Assembly (NCBI GenBank): GCA_964359785.1
Contig: CAYHWL010000101.1
Span: 1-5,363, forward strand
DNA: 5,363 nt
Direction: 5' to 3'
Source of the DNA: JACQSU01 sp964359785
Lineage (GTDB): Archaea > Nanobdellota > Nanobdellia > Woesearchaeales > JAGWAF01
Under the pieces are notes generated by a model that saw only the letters and a list, made by a program, of their open reading frames with translations, made no database searches and was not told the origin of the DNA. This document shows, in pieces, positions 1-5,363 of this stretch; within the stretch, counting starts at the first letter, position 1, and each line of letters opens with the position of its first letter. The translations under genes were made by a program, and so were the position numbers.

Positions 1-201
1 TAATTTTTCAGCGGGGGCGTCAATGAGTTTTACACAATGCCCTTCCTTTTCGAGCGCCCCCGTCGCATACGCCAGCCAGATAGGGTAATAGAGAGTGCCG
101 CTCTTTATCACAGCAGGACTCCTCTGTGCCCTGGAGAATTTAGGGAAAAAGGGCGGGTTTAGCAAGAGAACTTTAAATTTATTTCTTTTCCCCAATATCA
201 T
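1..201 (-). CDS. B12-binding radical SAM protein, N-terminal fragment (continues past left edge)
   Basis: This frame is open from an ATG at 199-201 to base 1, giving the first 67 residues of a longer protein. After a short basic lead comes a beta strand with KVLLLNPPFFP (residues 10-20), then RSPAVIKSGTLYYPIWLAYA (27-46) and an EGHCVKLIDAPAE segment (53-65). This matches the start of the Rossmann-like cobalamin-binding domain that precedes the radical SAM domain in the large B12-dependent radical SAM family (methylases, cyclases, hopanoid-type enzymes). The CxxxCxxC cluster of the SAM domain would lie beyond the window, so the reaction cannot be named. No signal peptide is present, so it is probably cytoplasmic, unlike the exported products upstream. 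It follows the repeat-protein gene by about 30 bases. An in-frame TTG at 205-207 lies 10 bases from the GGAGG at 218-222 and is a credible alternative start; the ATG is 16 bases from that site. The family call is fairly sure; the subfamily is unknown. Confidence 0.82.
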   Translation of the reverse strand, partial: MILGKRNKFKVLLLNPPFFPKFSRAQRSPAVIKSGTLYYPIWLAYATGALEKEGHCVKLIDAPAEKL

Positions 202-217
202 GGACAATTTTACCTTA

Positions 218-222
218 CCTCC
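218..222 (-). promoter_or_regulatory. Shine-Dalgarno site of the B12-radical SAM gene
   Basis: On the minus strand the bases read ACGGAGGTAAGG, with the GGAGG core at 218-222. The core is 10 bases from an in-frame TTG (205-207) and 16 bases from the ATG (199-201), so it favours the TTG slightly. The weaker AAGG immediately after the core is 11 bases from the ATG and could serve it instead. The site sits in the roughly 30-base gap after the preceding stop codon. No terminator hairpin is visible in that gap, so read-through from the repeat-protein gene is expected. Confidence 0.6.
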
Positions 223-234
223 GTAATGCTACTA

Positions 235-1539
235 TTATTTATTTAATTCAAAGTCTTGAATTATTTGATCACCATAATAAATTACTTTTACCCTCTCGGG
301 TACATAGCCTCGGCTCTTCGCTTTTAGACTGCACGCGCCTTTATAAGGAATCAAGAATTGATAATGCCCCATAGCATCTGCTTTTACCCATAGCTTCTCC
401 ATACCATCTTGCACCATGGAAACCTTTGCTCCGAAAATTGGTTGCCCTGTCGCAACATCGGTAACCACTCCTGATACTATACCCCGATCTGAGGCATACT
501 TTAAGTCATAATCTTTATAACTAATATAGCTTATATGAACTTTACTGATAGAATCAATAGCAATGGATGTTGTTCCTCCATACTTACCGACTGAGTCTAC
601 ATCTTGTATAATGAATGAATTGCCATCATAAAAGGCGTACTTAGATGCTTGTTGTGAAAAACTAAAGTAACTTATGTGTGGATAATCATTGATATCCAAC
701 ATCAATGACGTATTCAATCCAGTATTATGCTTTGAATCGACAATTGTGGTATACCATGATATATCGTCATAATAAGCATATTTTAAATTTACATTAGTAT
801 TGTCAAAATAACTTATATGTGGATTGCCATTTTTATCCAAAGCCAGTGATGTATACTGGCCAACAATTCCTAACGTATCCACTGTCATTATAAACCATCT
901 TGTGCCATCATTTAATGCGTATTTTAGATCTCCGTTAGTATAATCAAAATAACTAATGCGAGGCATGCCACCGGCATCCAACGCAAGGGAGTTGTACTGA
1001 CCAACATCTCCTAAAAAGTCTACTGTTTCTTTATGCCACGTTGAACCATCATAATAGGCATACTTCAGATCCACATTGGAATAGTCAAAATAACTGATAT
1101 GAGGCCAACCATTTTTATCCAATGCCAGAGAGATATACGATCCAAGGTCTCCTAAAGTATCCACTGTTGTGATATTCCATTTAGCTCCATCGAAGAATGT
1201 ATACTTAAGGGCATAATCGGGGTAAGAGCTGAAGTAACTGATATGGGGGTAATCATTGTTATCTATAGCAATTGACGTTCCATCGCCTACATTAGAATCA
1301 ATAACACTTATATACCATTCCTCACCATTATAGAAGGCATACTTGAGTTCAAATCCAGGGTATGCACTGTTATAGCTGATATGCGGGCGATCTTTGCTAT
1401 CCAAAGCAATAGCACTGTTATATCCCATCAATCCCATCGTATCCACATTTTCTGAATGAACAACAGCAAAAACATCCGAGTTTAAAAAAAGAAAAATAAA
1501 CAATTTCAATATTGTTAATACACAAGGTATCTTATTCAA
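235..1539 (-). CDS. Exported seven-repeat beta-propeller protein with C-terminal carboxypeptidase-regulatory-like domain
   Basis: The product has 434 residues. Residues 1-25 form a signal peptide (Asn-Lys start, hydrophobic ILKLFIFLFL, DVFA before the likely cleavage), so it is exported. Residues 32-353 hold seven repeats of about 47 residues with the consensus VDxxGxxGxxxSLALDxxxxPHISYFDxxxxDLKYAYYDGxxW. Seven units with alternating hydrophobic strands fit a seven-bladed beta-propeller. Residues about 354-434 (GIVSGVVTDVATGQPIFGAK, then GHYQFLIPYKG and SRGYVPERV) look like a CarboxypepD_reg/SpaA-like beta-sandwich. No catalytic motif is visible, so binding, display or scaffolding is more likely than catalysis. 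The start is a TTG at 1537-1539: it is the only plausible start before the signal peptide and has an AAGGGAG site six bases upstream. The first internal ATG (residue 35) would remove the signal peptide. The gene begins 11 bases after the phosphoesterase stop, so co-translation is likely. The exact function is unknown. Confidence 0.88.
   Translation of the reverse strand: MNKIPCVLTILKLFIFLFLNSDVFAVVHSENVDTMGLMGYNSAIALDSKDRPHISYNSAYPGFELKYAFYNGEEWYISVIDSNVGDGTSIAIDNNDYPHISYFSSYPDYALKYTFFDGAKWNITTVDTLGDLGSYISLALDKNGWPHISYFDYSNVDLKYAYYDGSTWHKETVDFLGDVGQYNSLALDAGGMPRISYFDYTNGDLKYALNDGTRWFIMTVDTLGIVGQYTSLALDKNGNPHISYFDNTNVNLKYAYYDDISWYTTIVDSKHNTGLNTSLMLDINDYPHISYFSFSQQASKYAFYDGNSFIIQDVDSVGKYGGTTSIAIDSISKVHISYISYKDYDLKYASDRGIVSGVVTDVATGQPIFGAKVSMVQDGMEKLWVKADAMGHYQFLIPYKGACSLKAKSRGYVPERVKVIYYGDQIIQDFELNK
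481..1446 (-). repeat. Seven tandem ~141-bp coding repeats (propeller blades)
   Basis: The repeat units within the exported protein are residues 32-79, 80-125, 126-172, 173-219, 220-266, 267-313 and 314-353. The core PHISY/HISY is present in all units except the fourth, which has PRISY. LKYA or a close variant follows in each, and a YDG/NDG turn plus a W/F-containing strand in most. Units 3, 4 and 5 resemble each other most (for example SLALD and ISYFD in each), which points to more recent duplication in the middle. The seventh unit is shorter and lacks the final W-containing strand. The stretch before unit 1 (AVVHSENVD) aligns with that missing strand, as expected if the N-terminus closes the propeller ring. 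Confidence 0.85.
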
Positions 1540-1545
1540 TTTTAG

Positions 1546-1552
1546 CTCCCTT
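1546..1552 (-). promoter_or_regulatory. Shine-Dalgarno site that fixes the TTG start of the repeat protein
   Basis: The minus strand reads AAGGGAG, then six bases (CTAAAA), then TTG. The AA of the site belongs to the TAA stop codon of the upstream phosphoesterase gene (1551-1553). Terminating ribosomes are therefore positioned for re-initiation, and translational coupling is likely. The site supports the TTG at 1537-1539 over any internal ATG. Confidence 0.75.
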
Positions 1553-2843
1553 AATTGGCAATATAGCTAATGAGCGTATTACCATATTCATCTTTCACCT
1601 CAAGAAGAACTTTATCTGGATTAGTCATTACAGTAACCAAGCTGTATCCTGGACAATCGGTAACCGGATACCCATAATATCCCACACTCCACACACCCTT
1701 ATCGCTCCATGCTGTCTGACAACTTCTACAATTAGCACATGGCACAACCATTTCCGGGAAATCAGAATTGGATCCATCATCTATACCCCCAGCGTGAAGA
1801 TCTCCAGATATAAAAATTACTCCAGTAATGTTATTCTGTTTTATGAAATTTACCAATGCCTCTCTTTCATATAAATATGCACCCCAACTGTCCTTTGGCT
1901 TACACGTAGGATTAAAGGGCACGGGTGTTAATATAAACTTCCATCGGGCTGTTGACCCTTTAAGACCGTTCAGCAACCAGTTGAGCTGGCCAACAGTCCC
2001 GAGGTTGTCACCATCCAACATGGACTTGTCTGGTTCATCAAGATCAGATTCCGGGTCTCGTTGACTTCGAGAATCTAACATAAAAAGATCGGTATGGCCA
2101 TAAGTAAAGCGCTGCCAGTCGCCATAATCAGAAACCGGATATACTGGGAAAAATTCTTTGAGTACTCTAAGGGATCGTTCTTTATAAGGATAGGTTTTAT
2201 CACCATTGTTATCACCGTAATCGTGGTCATCCCAGTGGTGTGCCACTGCACTTCTTCTAAGGATATTCATCACAAAGTCAGACATATTTCCTAAAGGGGT
2301 ATAAAGTTCCTTAAACATTTCTCTTTTTCCAGTAAGTGTATCAACATCTCTATGGTCAAAGTCCCCACCGATAATTACAAAGTCAGGGAATTCCTTTGAT
2401 GTACTGGTAAAAGTATAAAAATAGGGCGGCCCTTTTTGGAGTCCACCAAAATCTGTAAGTACCGCAAACTTAAAAACAACTTTGTCTCCGTTATTTGGGA
2501 AAGTCTTAAATTGGGGATAGGGAGGCTTAAGCTGTGGGAGTGAATCTACTAAAATATTGTAATAATAGACTGTATTGGGAGATAGACCTGTTATGTCAAC
2601 AATTCCTGCATAATCCTTTGGGCTACCCGTAACAACTTCATTACTCGTTTTCAGTAAGTTTTGGGGTTCAGTACCATATTTTATAGTCACTTTTGCGGAA
2701 CTATCTGTTCTTACAAAGACTCTGGCGGAGGTAGAATCTACTCCACCTACCACGGGGCCATGGGTGAGAACAGCAGATATAGCTCCATTATTTAATCCTG
2801 TGAGCATATAAAAAATGACCAAGAAAAATGTTATTCTTTTCAT
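1551..2843 (-). CDS. Exported PhoD-like alkaline phosphatase / metallophosphoesterase
   Basis: This 430-residue protein begins with a signal peptide (MKRITFFLVIFYML, likely cleaved after AISA near residue 24). Next is an Fn3-like PhoD N-terminal domain (about 25-116, with VDSTSARVFVRT and TGLSPNTVYYYNI), then the metallophosphoesterase domain. Motifs seen are FAVLTDFGG (D131), IIGGDFDHRD (D161, H164), HHWDDHDYGDNNGD (202-215), LFMLDSRSQRDP (253-264), GQLNWLLNGL (285-294) and ISGDLHAGG (D348, H350). These are the metal-binding blocks of the PhoD family, which hydrolyses phosphomonoesters or diesters outside the cytoplasm. The enzyme is therefore probably active, though its substrate is unknown. 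Cysteines at 314, 369, 372, 375 and 397, including a CxxCxxC stretch, are unusual and may form disulfides or bind metal. The ATG at 2841-2843 is chosen because AAAAAGGAGA lies just upstream and the signal peptide starts there; a TTG at 2883-2885 would add 14 charged residues before it. The gene starts 38 bases after the upstream stop. Confidence 0.92.
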   Translation of the reverse strand: MKRITFFLVIFYMLTGLNNGAISAVLTHGPVVGGVDSTSARVFVRTDSSAKVTIKYGTEPQNLLKTSNEVVTGSPKDYAGIVDITGLSPNTVYYYNILVDSLPQLKPPYPQFKTFPNNGDKVVFKFAVLTDFGGLQKGPPYFYTFTSTSKEFPDFVIIGGDFDHRDVDTLTGKREMFKELYTPLGNMSDFVMNILRRSAVAHHWDDHDYGDNNGDKTYPYKERSLRVLKEFFPVYPVSDYGDWQRFTYGHTDLFMLDSRSQRDPESDLDEPDKSMLDGDNLGTVGQLNWLLNGLKGSTARWKFILTPVPFNPTCKPKDSWGAYLYEREALVNFIKQNNITGVIFISGDLHAGGIDDGSNSDFPEMVVPCANCRSCQTAWSDKGVWSVGYYGYPVTDCPGYSLVTVMTNPDKVLLEVKDEYGNTLISYIAN

Positions 2844-2850
2844 CAAATAT

Positions 2851-2858
2851 TCTCCTTT
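2851..2858 (-). promoter_or_regulatory. Shine-Dalgarno site of the PhoD-like gene
   Basis: The minus strand reads AAAAAGGAGAATATTTG followed by ATG, so the GGAG core is eight bases from the ATG at 2841-2843. This decides the start in favour of that ATG, which opens directly into a signal peptide, over the in-frame TTG at 2883-2885 that overlaps the upstream stop codon. Confidence 0.75.
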
Positions 2859-2881
2859 TTTAGAAGTTTCTACACTGTCTT

Positions 2882-4011
2882 TCAATTTTTCAGCACAACC
2901 CTCAATATCTTGAATAATCCTGCAGGAACAGTCACCTGGATTTCAGAATTATTGATATTCAGGGGTTTGTTTTCTATGACGTCCTCAACTTTAGCTACCA
3001 GTTCCTTTACATTCAGTATCAATTTTGTATTAATATCATGTACGTTAAATTGATTGGGATCTATCAGATAAAGGAGGTAATTTCCATCATCTGATTTGTT
3101 AATAGACAATACAACATTATTAGCAGAAAAAGGAAGCTGATTGTCGTATTTTTTCAACGATTCCAAAATTACCTTCTTTTCCTCTCCCTGAGGTATTTTG
3201 TGTCCTTCATTATCCATGATTGAGCCACTATCCTTTACCACAAACCGGGATGCCCATGTTCGCTGGTCGGGTTTTACCCAATGGGGAACAAAAGATACGA
3301 AACCATAAGGTGTTTTAGGCAGCAGACCTTCATAATATGAGTGCATTCCGGTCCATAGCGCCGGAAGATAATCGTCCTTTACACGCTTCAAAGGAAACTC
3401 GTATGAGAATAATCCTCTCTGCGCAAATTTTCTAATCCAGTAGGCTGGGTGACCCTCTGAAGCCTTTGGCTTCTGTTGCGAATTAAACTCTTTTTGAAAA
3501 AGCACCGGTGATGTCAAAACCTGTTCGCTCCTGTCAGGGGGGATAATAACCCCCTTTCTCACCAATGTATGAAAAAGATCACGGTGTCTTTTGCTGTCAA
3601 GGTCCAACGTATAATTTCCCTTCTCTTTTTTTACAAATTCTCCGTTCCCTTCAATCCGGAAATATGTTGCCCCTAAACTTGCAGCCATTACTTCCATTCT
3701 TAATAAAACATCGGAAGGGCGACTGAGGAATATAGCCTCCCATTTCCATACATCTTCCTGGGCGCTATAACCCCAATCTTTGAATATGTCACTTTTCCAC
3801 ATCCCAATAATCATGCCAAGATTAAGCTCCGGTATATGTGGACGGTTCGTTTTATACATCGGAATAAGAACATTTTTAAAGGCCGGCTTGAATAGTCTGC
3901 TTGCGATAGAATCATCTGTAGGGACTTCAAACCAGAAATCAAGATGCTGATCTAAGATTAATTTCTTTTCGCCATATTTAACTAACAGCTCCATGATCTT
4001 TCCAATTGATG
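2882..4011 (-). CDS. C-terminal part of the propeller/glycoside-hydrolase-like protein (same gene as 4112-5363)
   Basis: This is the downstream half of the gene interrupted by the N run, ending at a TGA (2882-2884). An ATG at 3992-3994 could be taken for a start, but the same MELLVKYGEKKL coding sequence occurs inside the longer frame on the other side of the gap, so it is internal. The first ~220 residues continue a TIM-barrel fold: strand KLILDQHLDFWFEV, then MGMWKSD-like GMIIGMWKSDIFKDWGYSAQ, VLLRMEVMAASLGATYFRIE, and further on ALWTGMHSYYEGLLP and YGFVSFVPHW. The last ~90 residues (GNYLLYLIDPN to VTVPAGLFKILRVV) look like the C-terminal beta domain common in glycoside hydrolases. Acidic and aromatic residues at strand ends fit a carbohydrate-active enzyme, but catalytic residues cannot be assigned. 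A GH98-like or lambda-carrageenase-like (GH150) relationship is possible and unproven. The gene lies directly upstream of the PhoD-like gene in the same apparent operon. Confidence 0.7.
3957..4011. repeat. 55-base direct repeat, left copy (contig-end overlap)
   Basis: These 55 bases are identical to 4112-4166 and abut the N run. Both encode the same MELLVKYGEKKL segment and the residues just before it. The match ends exactly at the first N on this side and begins exactly after the last N on the other side. That is the pattern of two overlapping contig ends scaffolded without merging, not a biological duplication. Confidence 0.9.
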
Positions 4012-4111
4012 NNNNNNNNNNNNNNNNNNNNNNNNNNNNNNNNNNNNNNNNNNNNNNNNNNNNNNNNNNNNNNNNNNNNNNNNNNNNNNNNNNNNNNNNN
4101 NNNNNNNNNNN
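4012..4111. other. Assembly gap of 100 N
   Basis: There are exactly 100 N, a conventional placeholder length rather than a measured gap. Because the flanks overlap by 55 bases, the true gap is probably negative (-55), with no missing sequence. Removing the N run plus one repeat copy (155 bases) joins the frames on both sides. Keeping them shifts the frame, since 155 is not a multiple of three, and creates the false stop after the gap. Confidence 0.93.
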
Positions 4112-4166
4112 ATTAATTTCTTTTCGCCATATTTAACTAACAGCTCCATGATCTTTCCAATTGATG
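4112..4166. repeat. 55-base direct repeat, right copy (contig-end overlap)
   Basis: Second copy of the 3957-4011 sequence. Here it is continuous with the upstream coding frame (KGFDPFVTSIGKI then MELLVKYGEKKL), showing that the methionine is internal to a larger gene. The left copy is continuous with the downstream frame (GEKKL then ILDQHLDFW). Confidence 0.9.
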
Positions 4167-5363
4167 TTACAAAAGGGTCAAACCCTTTTCTGGTATAGCT
4201 ACATTCATTGGCAATAAAACCCCGGCATGAACCGGGAGCAGCAACAAGAATCTTCTCGACAGTCGGTAGACTCAGGTGCAAATGATTGACTTGATCAACC
4301 CTGATATAAAAGGGAATTTTTTTCTGTTCCATTCCAGAAACATATCTCAGTATGTCACTTTGCGAATAGCTTTTTGCATTTTTGTATTTATCTGGAATAC
4401 GATACTCTTCCTGGTCATGGTCGACGTCTTGGGTTTTGTCCTTTTTATCTTTCTTTTTTTGTCCCTTTACCGCTTCTTTTTTTTCTTTTCCATCTCTCCC
4501 GTCCTCAACTCCGTCCCCGCGGTCCTTTTCTCTCAGACCATCAATCATAATTTCAAAGACCAATCTGTCCGACTCTCTTGTTTTTAAAAAACTGTAAAGC
4601 CTCTCTGTCTCTTCCAGGCCATCGGAAAAGGCAACATGTTTAAGGACATGAATCTTTCTCCCTTCACCTTTAACAGCAGAGACGACTGAAGAACGATTTG
4701 CAATTTTCTTATATATTTCATCAGCGCTTTCATCTGTTTTTGTTACATGCCATTTCGATATATAATCAGGTAAATCTTTTAACTCTGTAAGAAGAACTTT
4801 AGTAGAGCGAGTGGTAGTACCTAAAAGTATCTGGTCATATCCGCTTCCAGAAGGAATCGTGTCAATCGTTAAATAACTTGCTTCCGGAAAAATTTTAGAG
4901 ACTACTTTGCCCTGAGAATTTAGCGTCATTATGGGGGTTGTATTTCCATTTGCCCCGGTAACTATACCGTGGAGAAGACAGATAATCTCCTTTCCTTCAT
5001 CACCCGTCAGGTTTCCGATACTGATTTGAGCATTTGACCAACTATTTACAATATCAGGGAAATTGGTATTCCATACGAGTTCACCTTTGCCATTCAGGAC
5101 CGTTATCATTCCTGAAGGCCGGCTTCCCACCACTATCTCATTTCTGCCGTCATTATTAATATCATTAATCTGAATATTTCTGATCCAGAGTATCTTAGTA
5201 TTATGTTTTCCTTTTGCCTCTTTCAGAGCGGGTTCAACATGCCTTAAAATGGTTCCTTTACCGTCTAGAAAATAAATACCTTCCTGTCTCGTACCAACAA
5301 TGATTTCGTCGCCGCTGATACCATCTATATTCCCAACAGCAATAGCGCTGATGGATGATTCAC
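4112..5363 (-). CDS. N-terminal part of the propeller/glycoside-hydrolase-like protein (5' end beyond right edge)
   Basis: The frame is open from the right edge (first full codon 5359-5361), so the start and any signal peptide are missing. A GTG at 5131-5133 is only an internal Val. Counting from the edge, residues 1-~190 hold FG-GAP/VCBS-like blades: AVGNIDGISGDEIIVG (8-23), INDINNDGRNEIVVGS (65-80), ISIGNLTGDEGKEIICLLHG (113-132) and a weaker SGYDQILLGT (174-183). DxNxDGxxE in the second is a typical Ca-binding blade loop. From about 235 a TIM barrel seems to begin (KIHVLKHVAFSDG, LVFEIMIDGL). A Lys/Asp/Glu-rich stretch follows (277-319), then IPFYIRVDQ and AAPGSCRGFIANECSY, where E386 is a candidate active-site acid. 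Joined with 2882-4011 by collapsing the 55-base overlap, the visible protein is about 774 residues. Predicted role: secreted carbohydrate-active enzyme or polymer-binding protein. The family is uncertain; the propeller is the surest part. Confidence 0.72.
4405..4533 (-). other. Lys/Asp/Glu-rich low-complexity insertion in the hydrolase-like protein
   Basis: About 43 residues (277-319 from the right edge) are almost entirely charged or small: REKDRGDGVEDGRDGKEKKE, then AVKGQKKKDKKDKTQ and DVDHDQEE. The DNA shows as T/C-rich tracts on the plus strand. The stretch separates two segments that look like consecutive strands of a TIM barrel (LVFEIMIDGL and IPFYIRVDQ), so it is probably a disordered surface loop. 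Its role is unknown; polyanion or cell-wall binding and simple slippage expansion are both possible. Confidence 0.75.

Noticed and set aside
1512..2294. Plus-strand open frames at 1512-1874, 1828-2064 and 2094-2294
   Set aside because: They lie antisense to the PhoD-like gene, which has clear family motifs throughout, and their translations show no recognisable domain.
2883..2885. TTG as the start of the PhoD-like gene, overlapping the upstream stop
   Set aside because: It adds a charged leader before the signal peptide, while the ATG at 2841-2843 has a strong Shine-Dalgarno site at proper distance.
3992..3994. ATG as the start of a separate 370-residue gene
   Set aside because: The same MELLVKYGEKKL is internal to the longer frame on the other side of the gap; the two frames join when the 55-base overlap is collapsed.
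3957..4166. The 55-base repeats as a mobile-element or CRISPR-type repeat pair
   Set aside because: Only two copies, abutting an N placeholder exactly, with coding continuity on each outer side; an assembly overlap explains all of it.
4171..4189. Perfect 8-base inverted repeat with 3-base loop (AAAAGGGT / ACCCTTTT), terminator-like
   Set aside because: It lies inside the coding sequence (KGFDPF), its stem has only three G-C pairs and no extended T tract follows; it is probably chance, though it is only a few bases from the assembly break.
4276..4597. Plus-strand open frames rich in Phe/Ser/Leu that look like membrane segments
   Set aside because: They are the complement of the Lys/Asp/Glu-rich tract of the minus-strand gene; the hydrophobicity comes from T/C-rich complement, not from a real gene.
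5131..5133. GTG as the start of the right-hand gene
   Set aside because: The frame stays open to the window edge and the 76 upstream codons encode further FG-GAP-like blades, so this codon is an internal valine.

Overview
The window is a run of co-oriented genes, all on the minus strand, so it reads from right (5363) to left (1). Spacing is very tight. A partial gene enters at the right edge, a second starts 38 bases after it, a third 11 bases after that, and a fourth about 30 bases further on and runs off the left edge. No promoter or convincing terminator is visible between them, so this looks like the 3' part of one transcription unit. The first three products are secreted or built from extracellular-type domains; the fourth is a cytoplasmic-type enzyme.

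Layout in transcription order. (1) 5363-2882: a large protein, cut at its N-terminus. It has an FG-GAP/VCBS-like beta-propeller, then a TIM-barrel glycoside-hydrolase-like domain with a Lys/Asp/Glu-rich insertion, then a C-terminal beta domain. A run of 100 N (4012-4111) interrupts it, and both sides of the gap carry the same 55 bases (3957-4011 and 4112-4166). Collapsing the gap and one copy restores a single open frame of about 774 visible codons, so the apparent split into two genes is almost certainly a scaffolding artefact. (2) 2843-1551: an exported PhoD-like metallophosphoesterase of 430 residues with an unusual cysteine cluster. (3) 1539-235: an exported protein with seven ~47-residue repeats, probably a seven-bladed beta-propeller, followed by a carboxypeptidase-regulatory-like beta-sandwich. 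It starts with TTG. (4) 201-1: the N-terminus of a B12-binding-domain radical SAM protein, continuing beyond the left edge.

Organism: a bacterium with moderately AT-rich DNA, strong GGAG-type Shine-Dalgarno sites and some TTG starts. Large secreted propeller proteins, PhoD-like enzymes and B12-radical SAM proteins together would suit Planctomycetota (for example anammox Brocadiales) or deltaproteobacteria-like lineages, but this is only an impression. The exact 55-base overlap with 100 N suggests a de Bruijn graph (k=55) draft or metagenome assembly.

Function: genes 1-3 could form a cell-surface set acting on an extracellular or envelope polymer: a carbohydrate-active enzyme, a phosphoesterase and a propeller protein for binding or display. 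This is inferred from domains and order; no substrate can be read from the sequence.
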